This document shows positions 17,738 to 28,718 of a stretch of 64,000 nucleotides of DNA, piece after piece (position 1 is the stretch's first letter; each line of letters starts with the position of its first letter). Under the pieces are notes generated by a model that was given only the letters and a program-made list of their open reading frames with translations, was not told the origin of the DNA and did not search any database. Source of the DNA: Paucimonas lemoignei (lineage in GTDB: Bacteria; Pseudomonadota; Gammaproteobacteria; Pseudomonadales; Pseudomonadaceae); NCBI GenBank assembly GCA_900475325.1, contig LS483371.1, forward strand, positions 3,658,001 through 3,722,000, in the 5' to 3' direction. A program made the position numbers and the translations under genes.

Positions 17738-18850
17738 TCAACGCTCCAGCAGGATCCGCAGCATGCGACGCAACGGCTCGGCCGCACCCCACAGCAACTG
17801 GTCACCCACGGTGAAAGCGCCCAGGTATTGCGAACCCATGTTCAGCTTGCGCAGACGGCCCACCGGAATGCTCATGGTGCCGGTCACAGCCGTCGGGCTC
17901 AGCTCCTGGATACTGGCTTCGCGGTGATTTGGCACCAGCTTGACCCAAGGGTTGTGCTGGCTGATGATCGCTTCGATATCAGCGATTGGCACATCTTTGT
18001 TTAGCTTGATGGTCAGTGCCTGGCTGTGGCAACGCATCGAACCGATACGTACGCAAATGCCATCCACCGGAATCGGGCTCTTGAAGCGACCCAGAATCTT
18101 GTTGGTCTCGGCCTGGCCTTTCCACTCTTCACGGCTCTGGCCGTTCGGCAGCTCTTTGTCGATCCATGGGATCAGGCTGCCTGCCAATGGCACGCCGAAG
18201 TTTTCCGTCGGGAAAGCATCGCCGCGCATGGCTTCGGCGACCTTGCGGTCAATGTCCAGAATCGCGCTGGCAGGGTTGGCCAGTTCATCAGCCACGGCTG
18301 CGTGAGTCGCGCCCATCTGCTTGATCAGTTCACGCATGTTCTGCGCGCCAGCACCGGATGCCGCCTGATAGGTCATGGCGTTCATCCACTCCACCAGACC
18401 GGCTTCGAACAGGCCACCCAGGCCCATCAGCATCAGACTGACGGTGCAGTTGCCGCCGACGTAGTTCTTGGTGCCCGCGTCCAGTTGCTGGTCGATGACC
18501 TTGCGGTTTACCGGGTCCAGAACGATGACAGCGTCATCCTGCATGCGCAGGCTGGAAGCGGCGTCGATCCAGTAACCCTGCCATCCGGCTTCGCGCAGCT
18601 TCGGGAACACCTCATTGGTGTAGTCGCCGCCCTGGCAGGTCAGAATCACGTCGAGGGTTTTCAGCTCGTCGATGCTGTAGGCATCCTTGAGCGCAGCCAC
18701 GTCCTTGCCCACGGCGGGGCCTTGGCCACCGACATTGGAGGTGGTGAAAAACACCGGCTCGATCAGATCAAAATCCTGCTCTTCCAGCATCCGCTGCATG
18801 AGCACGGAACCGACCATTCCACGCCAACCGATCAGACCTACACGTTTCAT
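17738..18850 (-). CDS. asd: Aspartate-semialdehyde dehydrogenase
   Basis: 370 residues. Makes aspartate 4-semialdehyde from aspartyl phosphate with NADPH, the branch point to lysine, diaminopimelate, threonine and methionine. The N-terminal [13 protein letters not shown] binds NADP; the catalytic cysteine is C135 in [10 protein letters not shown], as in the E. coli-type enzymes; [10 protein letters not shown] follows. It is downstream of leuB in the same orientation after 68 bases, the usual leu-asd arrangement in pseudomonads. Confidence 0.97.
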   Translation of the reverse strand: MKRVGLIGWRGMVGSVLMQRMLEEQDFDLIEPVFFTTSNVGGQGPAVGKDVAALKDAYSIDELKTLDVILTCQGGDYTNEVFPKLREAGWQGYWIDAASSLRMQDDAVIVLDPVNRKVIDQQLDAGTKNYVGGNCTVSLMLMGLGGLFEAGLVEWMNAMTYQAASGAGAQNMRELIKQMGATHAAVADELANPASAILDIDRKVAEAMRGDAFPTENFGVPLAGSLIPWIDKELPNGQSREEWKGQAETNKILGRFKSPIPVDGICVRIGSMRCHSQALTIKLNKDVPIADIEAIISQHNPWVKLVPNHREASIQELSPTAVTGTMSIPVGRLRKLNMGSQYLGAFTVGDQLLWGAAEPLRRMLRILLER

Positions 18851-18918
18851 CGCAACTACACCTTGTTTAAAAAGTGGGCCGCTGCGTTCGGGTTCGAATT
18901 CGCAGCGGGCCGCAGATA

Positions 18919-20001
18919 TTACAGATTGCGCAGCGCGGCGACTACAGCGTCACCCATTTCCTGCGTCCCGACCTTCGCGTTGCCTGCCGACCAGATGTCG
19001 CCGGTGCGCAAACCCTGATCCAGAACCAGACTGACCGCCTTTTCAATGGCGTCGGCAGCATCGGTCAGGTTGAAGCTGTAACGCAGCATCATCGACACCG
19101 ACAGAATGGTCGCCAACGGGTTGGCAATGCCCTTGCCTGCGATGTCTGGCGCGGAACCGTGGCACGGCTCGTACATGCCTTTGTTGTTGGCATCCAGGGA
19201 AGCCGACGGCAGCATGCCGATGGAACCGGTGAGCATCGACGCTTCGTCGGACAGGATGTCGCCAAACATGTTGTCGGTGACGATCACGTCAAACTGCTTG
19301 GGCGCGCGGACCAGCTGCATGGCGGCGTTGTCGACGTACATATGGCTCAGTTCGACGTCCGGGTAATCCTTGGCCACTTCTTCGACCACTTCACGCCACA
19401 GCTGGCTGGAGGCCAGAACGTTGGCTTTGTCGACCGAGCAAAGCTTTTTGCCACGCACGCGGGCCATGTCGAAGCCGACGCGGGCGATACGGCGGATTTC
19501 GCTTTCGCTGTACGGCAGGGTGTCGTAAGCCTGACGTTCGCCATTTTCCAGGGTCTGGCTGCCACGCGGGGCGCCGAAGTAGATGCCGCCGGTCAGTTCG
19601 CGAACGATCAGGATGTCCAGACCCGCGACGATTTCCGGCTTGAGGCTCGAAGCGTCTACCAGTTGCGGATACAGAATGGCCGGACGCAGGTTGCCGAACA
19701 GGCCCAGCTGCGCGCGGATTTTCAGCAGGCCGCGCTCAGGACGAATGTCACGCTCGATAGCGTCCCACTTCGGCCCGCCAACGGCGCCCAGCAACACGGC
19801 GTCGGCCGCACGGGCACGCTCCAGGGTTTCATCGGCCAACGGCACGCCATGCTTGTCGATAGCGGCACCGCCGATCACGTCGTGGCTCAGTTCGAAGCCC
19901 AGTTGATACTTCTCGTTGGCCAATTCCAGAACCTTGACCGCTTCGGTCATGATTTCCGGACCAATACCATCACCTGGAAGAATCAGAATCTGCTTGCTCA
20001 T
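18919..20001 (-). CDS. leuB: 3-isopropylmalate dehydrogenase
   Basis: 360 residues. Oxidises and decarboxylates 3-isopropylmalate in leucine synthesis using NAD. It has [12 protein letters not shown] at the N terminus, [10 protein letters not shown], the metal-binding [13 protein letters not shown], and [14 protein letters not shown]. Fourth gene in the direction leuC-leuD-methyltransferase-leuB-asd. Confidence 0.98.
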   Translation of the reverse strand: MSKQILILPGDGIGPEIMTEAVKVLELANEKYQLGFELSHDVIGGAAIDKHGVPLADETLERARAADAVLLGAVGGPKWDAIERDIRPERGLLKIRAQLGLFGNLRPAILYPQLVDASSLKPEIVAGLDILIVRELTGGIYFGAPRGSQTLENGERQAYDTLPYSESEIRRIARVGFDMARVRGKKLCSVDKANVLASSQLWREVVEEVAKDYPDVELSHMYVDNAAMQLVRAPKQFDVIVTDNMFGDILSDEASMLTGSIGMLPSASLDANNKGMYEPCHGSAPDIAGKGIANPLATILSVSMMLRYSFNLTDAADAIEKAVSLVLDQGLRTGDIWSAGNAKVGTQEMGDAVVAALRNL

Positions 20002-20061
20002 AACATCCTCAATTTTGTTGTAGCGGCGCTGTTGCCCTGTTGCTCAGCGCCGATCTGGAAT

Positions 20062-20826
20062 CTAGCGTTCAGCCCACAGCACCAGAACATCGGTGCTGAA
20101 TGAGCCGTCAGCGGTAATCTCGAAATACTCGCGCACTTCTGCGCCCATGGCTTGCTGCAAATCGCGAATCGCTACCCGCAACGCTTGCGGGGTACGCATG
20201 CGTTCCACCCACGAACTGTATTCAAGGTGCAGACGCTGGCGGCTGTGGCTGCGAGTGAACAAACCGGCCTCGCTGACCTGGCGCAGCCATTCGCCAGCGG
20301 AGTAATCGCGCACATGGCTGGTGTCACGCAGCACTTCCACGCTTTGCAGGTAGGTATCGAGCAGCGGACTGCCCGGCGACATCACGTCAATGAAGGCCGC
20401 TACACCGCCCGGTTTCAACACCCGGCGCACTTCGCGCAAGGCCAGGCCCAGATCGCTCCAGTGATGAGCCGAATAGCGGCTGAACACGAAATCGAATTCG
20501 CCATCCTCGAACGGCAAACGCTCCGCCGGGCCACACACGGTGCGCACATTGCTCAACCCGCGCTCCGTTGCGGCAGCAGCGACCACATCGAGCATTTGCT
20601 GTGAAAGGTCGTACGCTACCACTTCAGCCACGGCCGGGGCGACATGGAAACTCACATGCCCCGCGCCACAGCCCAAGTCCAGCACCCGCGCCTCGCTGCG
20701 CCCCGCCACCTCGGCCTGGAGCAGCGCAAACTCAGTGCCCTGTGCGTGCACGGCACTGCTCAGATAGGCCGCAGCCTGTTCACCGAATTGACGTTGTACG
20801 ACTTGAGTGTGGGCAGAGTGGGTCAT
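20062..20826 (-). CDS. Class I SAM-dependent methyltransferase
   Basis: 254 residues. The SAM-binding motif I VLDLGCGAGHVSFHV is at about residues 45-59, with PAERLPFEDGEFDFVFSR and LREVRRVLKPGG, the pattern of the Methyltransf_11/UbiE-like group. The N terminus (VQRQFGEQAAAYLSSAVHA) resembles small-molecule methyltransferases. It sits between leuD and leuB; no role in leucine synthesis is known to me, so the substrate is open. Confidence 0.9.
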   Translation of the reverse strand: MTHSAHTQVVQRQFGEQAAAYLSSAVHAQGTEFALLQAEVAGRSEARVLDLGCGAGHVSFHVAPAVAEVVAYDLSQQMLDVVAAAATERGLSNVRTVCGPAERLPFEDGEFDFVFSRYSAHHWSDLGLALREVRRVLKPGGVAAFIDVMSPGSPLLDTYLQSVEVLRDTSHVRDYSAGEWLRQVSEAGLFTRSHSRQRLHLEYSSWVERMRTPQALRVAIRDLQQAMGAEVREYFEITADGSFSTDVLVLWAER

Positions 20827-20851
20827 GGGATTTTTCCTGATTGCACAAAAC

Positions 20852-20926
20852 TTGCAGGAGCTGCCGAAGGCTGCGAAGGGGTTTCTGTCTGGAAAACCGA
20901 TTCGCAGCCTGCGGCAGCTCCTACAA
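20852..20926. repeat. REP-type inverted repeat (TGTAGGAGCTGCCG family)
   Basis: Arms 20852-20876 and 20902-20926, imperfect complements. It lies between leuD and the methyltransferase gene, inside the leu operon. Confidence 0.85.
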
Positions 20927-20937
20927 GAGGACCGAGA

Positions 20938-21579
20938 TCAACCGCGAAATAACCACGGCTGGCTGGCACGATGCTTGGTTTCGAACGCAGCAATCGCTAC
21001 GTCGTCCTTGAGCGTCAGGCCGATGTCGTCAAGACCTTCCAGCAGGCAGTGCTTGCGGAACGCATCGACTTCAAAGCTCAAGACCTTGCCGTCAGGACGA
21101 GTCACGGTCTGCGCCGCCAAATCAATGGTCAGTTGATAACCTTCGTTGGCTTCAACCTGCTTGAACAGCTCGTCCACTTCCGATTCCGCCAGAATGATCG
21201 GCAACAGGCCGTTCTTGAAGCTGTTGTTGAAGAAAATGTCGGCATAGCTGGACGCGATGATCGCGCAGAAACCGTATTCTTCAAGCGCCCATGGGGCGTG
21301 CTCGCGGCTTGAGCCGCAGCCGAAGTTTTCCCGGGCAAGTAATACGCTGGCGCCTTGATAACGAGCGTCGTTAAGCACGAAATCCGGGTTCAGCGGGCGC
21401 TTGGAGTTGTCCTGATACGGCTGGCCGATATCCAGATAACGCCACTCATCGAACAAGTTCGGGCCAAAGCCGGTGCGCTTGATCGACTTGAGAAACTGCT
21501 TGGGAATGATCTGGTCGGTGTCGACGTTGGCACGATCCAGAGGAGCCACAAGGCCGGTGTGCTGTGTAAAGGCTTTCAT
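20938..21579 (-). CDS. leuD: 3-isopropylmalate dehydratase, small subunit
   Basis: 213 residues. Swivelling-domain subunit of isopropylmalate isomerase. Family landmarks: the start [38 protein letters not shown], and [20 protein letters not shown]. It follows leuC by 10 bases and assembles with it. Confidence 0.97.
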   Translation of the reverse strand: MKAFTQHTGLVAPLDRANVDTDQIIPKQFLKSIKRTGFGPNLFDEWRYLDIGQPYQDNSKRPLNPDFVLNDARYQGASVLLARENFGCGSSREHAPWALEEYGFCAIIASSYADIFFNNSFKNGLLPIILAESEVDELFKQVEANEGYQLTIDLAAQTVTRPDGKVLSFEVDAFRKHCLLEGLDDIGLTLKDDVAIAAFETKHRASQPWLFRG

Positions 21580-21589
21580 GCTGGGCTCC

Positions 21590-23014
21590 TTAGTGCTGAA
21601 TCAATTCGCGAACATCGATGAACCGGCCGTTGACCGCTGCCGCCGCTGCCATGGCCGGACTGACCAGGTGGGTGCGACCACCGGCACCCTGACGGCCTTC
21701 GAAGTTGCGGTTGGACGTCGACGCGCAATGCTCGCCGCTTTCCAGGCGGTCCGGGTTCATCGCCAGGCACATGGAGCACCCTGGCTCACGCCACTCAAAA
21801 CCCGCTTCCAGGAAGATCTTGTCCAGCCCTTCGCTTTCGGCTTGGGCTTTAACCAGGCCCGAGCCTGGCACGACGATGGCTTGTTTGATGGTTGAGGCCA
21901 CCTTGCGGCCCTTGGCGATTTCAGCCGCGGCGCGCAGGTCTTCGATCCGCGAGTTGGTGCAGGAACCGATAAACACCCGATCCAGCTGAATGTCGGTGAT
22001 CGCCTGATTGGCTTTAAGGCCCATGTATTTCAGAGCGCGTTCGATAGAGCCACGTTTGACCAGATCCATTTCCTGCGCCGGATCAGGAACATTCTGATCA
22101 ACGGCGAGGACCATTTCCGGAGACGTGCCCCAACTGACCTGCGGTTTGATCTGCGTGGCATCGAGTTCGACAACGGTATCGAAATGCGCATCGGCGTCTG
22201 AAACCAGGTCTTTCCAGGCTTCGACAGCCAAATCCCATTGCTCGCCTTTAGGGGCGAAAGGACGACCTTCCACGTAGGCAATGGTCTTCTCGTCAGTCGC
22301 CACCAGACCGACGCGAGCGCCCGCCTCGATGGACATGTTGCAGATGGTCATGCGGCCTTCAACCGACAGATCGCGGATCGCGCTGCCAGCGAACTCCATC
22401 GCGTGACCATTACCGCCTGCGGTGCCGATCTTGCCGATCACCGCCAGGACGATGTCTTTGGCCGTAACGCCGACGGGCAATTTGCCTTCGACCGACACCA
22501 GCATGTTTTTCATCTTTTTGGCGACCAGGCACTGAGTGGCGAGCACGTGCTCAACCTCGGAAGTGCCGATGCCGTGCGCCAACGCGCCAAATGCACCGTG
22601 GGTCGAAGTGTGGGAGTCGCCACACACCACGGTCATGCCCGGCAAGGTCGCGCCCTGCTCCGGGCTGATCACGTGAACGATGCCCTGACGCACGTCGTTC
22701 ATCTTGAATTCGGTGATGCCGTATTCGTCGCAGTTGTCATCGAGGGTCTGAACCTGCAAACGCGACACCTGGTCAGCGATGGCTTCAATACCACCCTTGC
22801 GCTCAGGCGTGGTCGGCACGTTGTGGTCCGGGGTCGCGATGTTGGCGTCGATGCGCCAAGGCTTGCGATTGGCCAGACGCAGGCCTTCGAAGGCTTGAGG
22901 CGAAGTCACTTCATGGATGATATGACGGTCGATGTAAATCAGCGACGAACCATCGTCGCGCTTCTTCACTTCGTGAGCGTCCCAGAGCTTGTCGTACAAC
23001 GTTTTGCCGGCCAT
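21590..23014 (-). CDS. leuC: 3-isopropylmalate dehydratase, large subunit
   Basis: 474 residues. Aconitase-family subunit with a 4Fe-4S cluster that isomerises 2- to 3-isopropylmalate. Cluster cysteines lie in [13 protein letters not shown] and [13 protein letters not shown]. The start [16 protein letters not shown] and the [15 protein letters not shown] motif are typical. First gene of the leu-asd cluster, divergent from a LysR gene. Confidence 0.98.
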   Translation of the reverse strand: MAGKTLYDKLWDAHEVKKRDDGSSLIYIDRHIIHEVTSPQAFEGLRLANRKPWRIDANIATPDHNVPTTPERKGGIEAIADQVSRLQVQTLDDNCDEYGITEFKMNDVRQGIVHVISPEQGATLPGMTVVCGDSHTSTHGAFGALAHGIGTSEVEHVLATQCLVAKKMKNMLVSVEGKLPVGVTAKDIVLAVIGKIGTAGGNGHAMEFAGSAIRDLSVEGRMTICNMSIEAGARVGLVATDEKTIAYVEGRPFAPKGEQWDLAVEAWKDLVSDADAHFDTVVELDATQIKPQVSWGTSPEMVLAVDQNVPDPAQEMDLVKRGSIERALKYMGLKANQAITDIQLDRVFIGSCTNSRIEDLRAAAEIAKGRKVASTIKQAIVVPGSGLVKAQAESEGLDKIFLEAGFEWREPGCSMCLAMNPDRLESGEHCASTSNRNFEGRQGAGGRTHLVSPAMAAAAAVNGRFIDVRELIQH

Positions 23015-23199
23015 TAGACTATTTCCTCATCAGCTTTCTATGCCTTACAGGTGCTCGTGAAGATCGTTTCCACAGCCACCTGCCGGGGCGATCATAAGTA
23101 ACCAGATGACCCTTTGGCTTGTGCGGACATGCTACGAAATGTGCTTAAATAACTCAAATTCATAATTTTCATGCTTTGGATAACCAACTGGAATCTGAA

Positions 23200-24078
23200 A
23201 TGGATCTGGCCAACCTCAACGCCTTTATTGCCATCGCCGAAACAGGCAGCTTTTCCGGCGCTGGCGAGCATCTGCACCTGACCCAGCCTGCCATCAGCAA
23301 ACGCATCGCCGGGCTTGAGCAACAATTGAACGTGCGCTTGTTCGACCGTCTGGGCCGGGAGGTCAGCCTGACCGAGGCTGGCCGCGCTTTGCTGCCCAGG
23401 GCTTACCAGATTCTCAACGTGCTGGATGACACGCGTCGGGCCTTGACCAACCTGACCGGGGAAGTCACCGGACGCCTGACTCTGGCAACCAGCCATCACA
23501 TCGGCCTGCATCGCCTGCCGCCGCTGCTCCGAGAGTTCACGCGTCGCTTTCCCGACGTCGCGCTGGACATCCAGTTTCTCGACTCGGAGGTGGCCTACGA
23601 GGAAATTCTCCATGGCCGCGCCGAGCTTGCCGTGATTACCCTGGCCCCGGACCCGCACACTCTGGTCAAGGCCGTGCCGGTCTGGGATGACCCACTGGAT
23701 TTCGTCGCGGCACCGGAGCACCCACTGGCCAATAGCGGGCCATTGACGCTGGAAGACGTCGTGCGTTACCCCGCCGTTTTCCCCGGCAACAATACGTTTA
23801 CCCACCATATCGTCAGCGGCCTGTGTGACGCACAAGGCCTCAAGCCCGACATCGCTATGAGCACCAACTACCTGGAAACCATCAAAATGATGGTCTCCAT
23901 CGGCCTGGCCTGGAGTGTATTGCCTCGTACGATGCTGGACGAACAGGTGGCGCCCATCCCTTTACCGGGCATACAGCTCAGTCGTCAGCTAGGCTACATC
24001 CTGCACACCGAACGCACGCTGTCGAATGCCGCACGGGCATTCATGGCGTTGCTCGATGCACAGGTCATCAAGCCCTGA
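23200..24078 (+). CDS. LysR-family transcriptional regulator
   Basis: 292 residues from the ATG at 23200; the upstream TTG extension is not needed. The N-terminal HTH covers about 1-60 (FIAIAETGSFSGAGEHLHL, then TQPAISKRIAGLEQQL). The substrate-binding domain of about 200 residues is complete. It is divergent from leuC with 185 bases between the starts, so control of leuCD by this regulator is a reasonable guess, possibly with a leucine-pathway intermediate as ligand. Confidence 0.92.
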   Translation: MDLANLNAFIAIAETGSFSGAGEHLHLTQPAISKRIAGLEQQLNVRLFDRLGREVSLTEAGRALLPRAYQILNVLDDTRRALTNLTGEVTGRLTLATSHHIGLHRLPPLLREFTRRFPDVALDIQFLDSEVAYEEILHGRAELAVITLAPDPHTLVKAVPVWDDPLDFVAAPEHPLANSGPLTLEDVVRYPAVFPGNNTFTHHIVSGLCDAQGLKPDIAMSTNYLETIKMMVSIGLAWSVLPRTMLDEQVAPIPLPGIQLSRQLGYILHTERTLSNAARAFMALLDAQVIKP

Positions 24079-24141
24079 AACCGTGGTTTAAAGAGCTGAA
24101 GATCGTATTACTGCCTTAATGGATTCCAGGCGAGTGATCCT

Positions 24142-26253
24142 ATGCCCATTTACGTTGAACACCCTGCTTTGCAGCTCGTTGTCAGGGCAGGAGACTCAGA
24201 AAAACGTTTCGCAACACTCTATAACCTGAGCCCCAACGTGGTAATTCTGTCGCGGCTGGACGATGGCACCCTGTGCGAGGTCAACCGCCAGTTCGAATTG
24301 TTGCTTGGTTGGTCTGCTGCCGAAGCAATCGGACGAACGGGCTTCGAGCTGGGTCTCTGGATTGATCCCGTGCGCCGTCAGGAACTGGTCGCCAGGGTGT
24401 TGGCCTGCCATGAGCCGGTGCGCTTCGACGTGCAATTGCGAGCTCGGGATGGCCATCTGATCGAGGGCACCTTCAGTGCGTTGAAGATCGAGCTTGAACA
24501 ATGCCTGTATATCCTGAGCACCTTCATGGACAACAGCGCCCACCTGCGAGCCGAACGCGCCCTCAAGGCCAGCGAAGAGAAGTTCGCCAAGGCGTTTCAC
24601 TCAAGCCCCGATGCAATCACCATCACTGAGCGCGACACGGGGCGCTACCTGGAGATCAACAGCGGCTTTTGTCGCCTGACCGGATTTACACAGGAGGAAG
24701 TCATCGGCCACACCGCGTATGAACTGGGCATGTGGACCGACCTGGAACAGCGGCGCCAGCTCATCGAGGACCTGGAAGCCCATGGCCGCGTACTTCACCG
24801 GGAACTGACCGGCCGACACAAGTCCGGCGCGCACATCACCCTGGATGTATCAGTTGAGGCCATCACCCTCAATGAGGTCGACTGCCTGCTGATGAACGCC
24901 CGAGACATCAGTGAGCTCAAAAGCGCACAGAAGCAGGTTCAACACCTGGCCTATCACGATTCGCTGACCAACCTGCCCAACCGGGCCCTGCTCATGGATC
25001 GCCTCAGCCAGCAGATTGCCCTGCTGCAGCGGCACGATCTGCGCGGCGCGTTGTTGTTTATGGATCTGGATCACTTCAAACACATCAACGACTCGCTGGG
25101 CCATCCGGTGGGCGACAGCGTGCTGAAAATGGTCACTGCTCGCCTGGAGGCCAGCGTTCGCCTGGAAGACACCGTCGCGCGGCTGGGTGGCGACGAATTC
25201 GTGGTGCTGATCAGCGGCCTTGAAGGCAGCCGCCAGGAAGTCATCGACCAGGTAATGGAACTGTCCGACATGCTGCGCGCGCTGCTGGCGCAGCCAATGT
25301 TTCTCGACGGTCAGCGCCTGCAAATCACGCCCAGCATCGGCATTGCGCTGATTCCTGACCACGGCGCCACCAGCGCAGACCTGCTCAAGCGCGCCGACAT
25401 TGCGCTGTACCGAGCCAAGGATTCGGGCCGCAACACCACACAACTGTTCCACGACTCCATGCAGAAGGCCGCCAGCGAACGCTTGCGCCTGGAAAATGAC
25501 CTGCGACTGGCCCTGGCCCGTGGCGAGTTCAGCCTGTGCTACCAGCCGCAAGTGAACGCGTGCGGCAATCGCATCATCGGCGCCGAAGCGCTGTTACGCT
25601 GGGAACACCCGGAAACCGGCAATCTCCCCCCTGGCCAGTTCATTCAGGTGTTGGAAGAAACCGGGATGATCCTGGAAGTGGGCACCTGGATCCTGGAAGA
25701 AGCCTGCCGAGCCGCAGGCAAGCTACTGCGTGACAGACTGATCAACCCGCAGCACTTCAGCCTCTGCGTCAACATCAGCCCACGCCAGTTCCGCCAGAAC
25801 GATTTCGTCGAGCGGGTCAAACAAAACCTGCAGCTCAACAGCCTGCCCAGCAACGTCCTCAAGCTGGAGATTACCGAGGGCATCGTCATTCAAAATCTGG
25901 ACGACACCATCGCCAAGATGACCGGCCTCAAACAACTCGGTGTCAGCTTCGCGATGGACGACTTCGGCACCGGATATTCGTCCCTGACGTACCTCAAACG
26001 CTTGCCGGTGGACACGCTGAAAATCGATCAATCCTTCATCCGCGATGCCACTACCGACCCCAACGACGCTGAGATCATCCGCGCGATTGTGGCGATGGCG
26101 CAGAGTTTGAATTTGATGGTGATCGCCGAAGGCGTTGAAACCGAGCAGCAATTGGAGTTTCTGCAGCAGATCGGCTGCCACTTGTATCAGGGGTATCTGT
26201 TCAGTGAGCCGCGGGAATTAAAGGCGTTTGAGGCGTTGTTGGCTACAGAGTGA
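24142..26253 (+). CDS. PAS-PAS-GGDEF-EAL cyclic-di-GMP protein
   Basis: 703 residues, no membrane span or signal peptide. Two PAS domains (about 20-130 and 145-255; the second has YLEINSGFCRLTGFTQEEV), a GGDEF domain with an intact GGDEF at 349-353, and an EAL domain with EAL at 482-484, DDFGTGYSSL, LKIDQSFI and EGVET. Both catalytic motifs look complete, so it could make or break c-di-GMP, as in PAS-containing dual proteins where one activity dominates. Monocistronic; converges on dusC, 31 bases apart. Signal sensed by PAS unknown. Confidence 0.93.
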   Translation: MPIYVEHPALQLVVRAGDSEKRFATLYNLSPNVVILSRLDDGTLCEVNRQFELLLGWSAAEAIGRTGFELGLWIDPVRRQELVARVLACHEPVRFDVQLRARDGHLIEGTFSALKIELEQCLYILSTFMDNSAHLRAERALKASEEKFAKAFHSSPDAITITERDTGRYLEINSGFCRLTGFTQEEVIGHTAYELGMWTDLEQRRQLIEDLEAHGRVLHRELTGRHKSGAHITLDVSVEAITLNEVDCLLMNARDISELKSAQKQVQHLAYHDSLTNLPNRALLMDRLSQQIALLQRHDLRGALLFMDLDHFKHINDSLGHPVGDSVLKMVTARLEASVRLEDTVARLGGDEFVVLISGLEGSRQEVIDQVMELSDMLRALLAQPMFLDGQRLQITPSIGIALIPDHGATSADLLKRADIALYRAKDSGRNTTQLFHDSMQKAASERLRLENDLRLALARGEFSLCYQPQVNACGNRIIGAEALLRWEHPETGNLPPGQFIQVLEETGMILEVGTWILEEACRAAGKLLRDRLINPQHFSLCVNISPRQFRQNDFVERVKQNLQLNSLPSNVLKLEITEGIVIQNLDDTIAKMTGLKQLGVSFAMDDFGTGYSSLTYLKRLPVDTLKIDQSFIRDATTDPNDAEIIRAIVAMAQSLNLMVIAEGVETEQQLEFLQQIGCHLYQGYLFSEPRELKAFEALLATE

Positions 26254-26284
26254 GGCAGCTCCTACGGGGTCATCACCCCTTCAT

Positions 26285-27232
26285 TCAAGCTTCCGTGCCC
26301 AGCACCTTACCAATCCGCTCACAATCAGTCTCACGGCGCAGGGTATCGAACAGCAGGACGGCTTCCGGATAGCTTTTGGTCAGCAGAGCCAGCCACTGCT
26401 TGAGGCGGCCCGGGGCCTGGATCAGGGTCATCTTGACCAGGCATTGCTGCCAGAAGGCGCGCAGGATCGGTTGCAGTTCGGCCCAGGTCATGGGCACCAC
26501 CTCCTCGCCCTTCTGTGCGGCGGCAATCTGTCGGGCCAGGTCGGGCCGTGCGACGAGTCCGCGGCCGATCATGATGTCCCGTGCGCCGCAGATTTCCCGG
26601 CAACGCCGCCAGTCGTCTACGGTCCAGATCTCGCCATTGGCGACCACGGGAATCTTGACCACTTCCTGGATGCGCGCAATCCATTCCCAATGAGCTGGCG
26701 GTTTGTAGCCATCGACCTTGGTCCGGGCGTGGACCACAATTTGCTCGGCGCCGCCGTCGGCCAGTGCCCGTGCGCAATCCAGGGCGCCGTCGGTGTTTTC
26801 GTAGCCCAGACGCATTTTCGCCGTGACCGGAATGTGTTTGGGCACCGCCCTGCGCACCTGGCTGAGGATGGAATGCAGCAACTCCGGCTCTTTGAGCAGA
26901 ATCGCGCCGCCACGGGAGCGATTGACGGTCTTGGCCGGGCAACCGAAGTTGAGATCCAGCACCGGCGCGCCCAGCTCACAGGCATAGGCGGCGTTTTCCG
27001 CGAGGCACACCGGATCAGAACCCAGCAGTTGCAGGCGCAGCGGCGTGCCAGCGTCGGTCTTGGCGCCCTTGTGGAACTCGGACGCGTACTTATAGAAGTA
27101 ATGCGCCGGCATCAAACGCTCAGACACACGGATGAATTCGGTCACGCACCAGTCAATACCACCGACTTTTGTCAGGGCATCGCGCAGGATGTCGTCAACC
27201 AGACCCTCCATGGGCGCCAGAGCAATTTGCAT
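26285..27232 (-). CDS. dusC: tRNA-dihydrouridine(16) synthase
   Basis: 315 residues. FMN-dependent reduction of U16 in the tRNA D-loop. The start [14 protein letters not shown] is the flavin barrel's first strand. The catalytic cysteine is C98 in [11 protein letters not shown], matching the position in E. coli Dus[13 protein letters not shown] and [16 protein letters not shown] are specific to DusC rather than DusA or DusB. Confidence 0.95.
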   Translation of the reverse strand: MQIALAPMEGLVDDILRDALTKVGGIDWCVTEFIRVSERLMPAHYFYKYASEFHKGAKTDAGTPLRLQLLGSDPVCLAENAAYACELGAPVLDLNFGCPAKTVNRSRGGAILLKEPELLHSILSQVRRAVPKHIPVTAKMRLGYENTDGALDCARALADGGAEQIVVHARTKVDGYKPPAHWEWIARIQEVVKIPVVANGEIWTVDDWRRCREICGARDIMIGRGLVARPDLARQIAAAQKGEEVVPMTWAELQPILRAFWQQCLVKMTLIQAPGRLKQWLALLTKSYPEAVLLFDTLRRETDCERIGKVLGTEA

Positions 27233-27260
27233 GGGTCACACTCGAAAAAAGTCCGGCAGT

Positions 27261-27722
27261 TTACGGGGTGATGGCCGGATTGGAAACCAGAGGATGGAGC
27301 ATCGCAGCGCCGTAACCTTCGACGAACTCCGCTGGCATGCGCTTGGGCTTGCCGCTGGACAGTTCGATGCAGACAAAGGTGGTTTGTGCACGCAGCAACG
27401 TCATGCCATCGCTGGGGCGCTTGAGCTGAAAGCGCCGAGTCATTTTCAGGCGCCGATCCCAGTCGACGATCCAGGTTGCCAGTTGCAATTGATCGTCTTC
27501 ATAGGCGCTGGCGAGGTAATCGATTTCATGACGCACCACCGCCATGGCCCGGTCCAGGCGCCGGTATTCGGTGAGGTCCAGGCCCAACTGTTGCGAGTGT
27601 CGCCACGCGCAGCGCTCCAGCCAGGTGACGTAGACAGCGTTGTTGGCGTGACCCAGGCCGTCAATGTCGTCTGCGCAGACATTGAGGTCGATTACAAACG
27701 GCGTAGCCAGATCCCAGACCAT
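27261..27722 (-). CDS. Acyl-CoA thioesterase, hotdog fold (4-hydroxybenzoyl-CoA thioesterase type)
   Basis: 153 residues from the ATG at 27720-27722 (AAGGGAA upstream). A single hotdog domain: the catalytic-helix region reads DIDGLGHANNAVYVTWLE, with the Asp-X8-10-N layout of YbgC-like thioesterases, followed by VVRHEIDYLASA. Soluble. It hydrolyses an acyl- or aroyl-CoA; the natural substrate is unknown. It lies 28 bases upstream of dusC and is probably cotranscribed with it. Confidence 0.88.
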   Translation of the reverse strand: MVWDLATPFVIDLNVCADDIDGLGHANNAVYVTWLERCAWRHSQQLGLDLTEYRRLDRAMAVVRHEIDYLASAYEDDQLQLATWIVDWDRRLKMTRRFQLKRPSDGMTLLRAQTTFVCIELSSGKPKRMPAEFVEGYGAAMLHPLVSNPAITP

Positions 27723-27782
27723 GTTCGTTCCCTTGAGGCTCAATCGTTCAGGCGAGGCAGTGTAGCTAACCTTGTCGGCAAT

Positions 27783-27857
27783 CTGTAGGAGTTGCCGAAG
27801 GCTGCGAATCGGTTGTCTCAGGCACACCGCTTTCGCAGCCTTCGGCAACGCCTACGG
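27783..27857. repeat. REP-type inverted repeat (TGTAGGAGCTGCCG family)
   Basis: Arms CTGTAGGAGTTGCCGAAGGC and its near complement, between the thioesterase and TetR genes. Confidence 0.85.
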
Positions 27858-27870
27858 GATCAGCGTCGAT

Positions 27871-28410
27871 TTAGATCACTGCTGACTTGGCCGCGCGCAG
27901 CACGCGATCAGACAGGTCACTGTTGCCCAGCGCCCTTGCCAGGGTCAGGCCACCGACCATCAAGGCGAAATCGGCCAGCACTTTGTCTGCATCTTCGGGG
28001 CAGGCGGAAAGCTGCGCCACCATCAATTCAAGATGTTCCTCCAGAACCTTCTGAAAACTCCCCGGCAAGCGCGCCATGTCGCCAACGGTCGAGGGCAACG
28101 GGCAAGCCTGCTCGGTGGCGTCCCGATGCTTGCGCGACAGATAGAACGCGGCCACCAGGGCACGACGCTCTTGTGCGGGCAACTGCTCATCGAGCTGTAT
28201 AACCGACGCCCTTCTCTGGCTCAGCAGTGTCTCGAACGCCTCCAGCATCAGCGCCTCCTTGCTCTCGAAATGGGCATAGAAGCCTCCCACAGTCAGGCCT
28301 GCGGCGCCCATGATCTCGTTGACACTGGGCTGCTCAGGCCCACGGCTGATCAATGCGGCGCTGGCAGCACCGAGGATGCGTTCGCGGGTTCTGGATTTTT
28401 TGTCTTGCAT
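27871..28410 (-). CDS. TetR/AcrR-family transcriptional regulator
   Basis: 179 residues. The ATG at 28408-28410 is five bases after a perfect GGAGG; a GTG two codons earlier overlaps that site and is rejected. The HTH at about 8-55 reads TRERILGAASAALISRG and GLTVGGFYAHFESKEAL. The C-terminal ligand domain is short. No divergent target gene exists in the window (the neighbours are tRNA genes), so it may repress itself or act elsewhere. Confidence 0.92.
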   Translation of the reverse strand: MQDKKSRTRERILGAASAALISRGPEQPSVNEIMGAAGLTVGGFYAHFESKEALMLEAFETLLSQRRASVIQLDEQLPAQERRALVAAFYLSRKHRDATEQACPLPSTVGDMARLPGSFQKVLEEHLELMVAQLSACPEDADKVLADFALMVGGLTLARALGNSDLSDRVLRAAKSAVI

Positions 28411-28540
28411 GACCACCTCCGGATGACGCAGAGAATATTATCCTCATCATCTGGAATGGCAAGTACAGACCCGCCCCGCTTGTCGCGGACGAAGAATCAA
28501 GAGAGGGTGAGTTTGAAAGCGGCGATTTTGTAAACGCCAG

Positions 28541-28577
28541 AAAAACAAAAGGGCCATTCAATAATCGAATGACCCTT
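28541..28577 (-). terminator. Terminator of the tRNA operon
   Basis: On the minus strand the stem AAGGGTCATTC/GAATGGCCCTT with an ATTATTG-type loop is followed by TTGTTTTT. It lies 23 bases past the last tRNA. Confidence 0.8.
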
Positions 28578-28599
28578 GGTCTCGCAGAGCGAGAAATCG

Positions 28600-28675
28600 T
28601 GGCGTCCCCTAGGGGACTCGAACCCCTGTTACCGCCGTGAAAGGGCGGTGTCCTAGGCCACTAGACGAAGGGGAC
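28600..28675 (-). tRNA. tRNA-Glu (anticodon TTC)
   Basis: 76 bases with encoded CCA. Acceptor stem GTCCCCT/AGGGGAC, anticodon stem CCGCC/GGCGG around a loop containing TTC, and T-arm GGTTCGAGTCC. Fourth and last gene of the tRNA operon; identical in sequence to the copy at 28845. Confidence 0.98.
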
Positions 28676-28718
28676 GCAAACCTTCGAGCAGATTCGTCAT
28701 CGACGAAACCTGGCAAAT

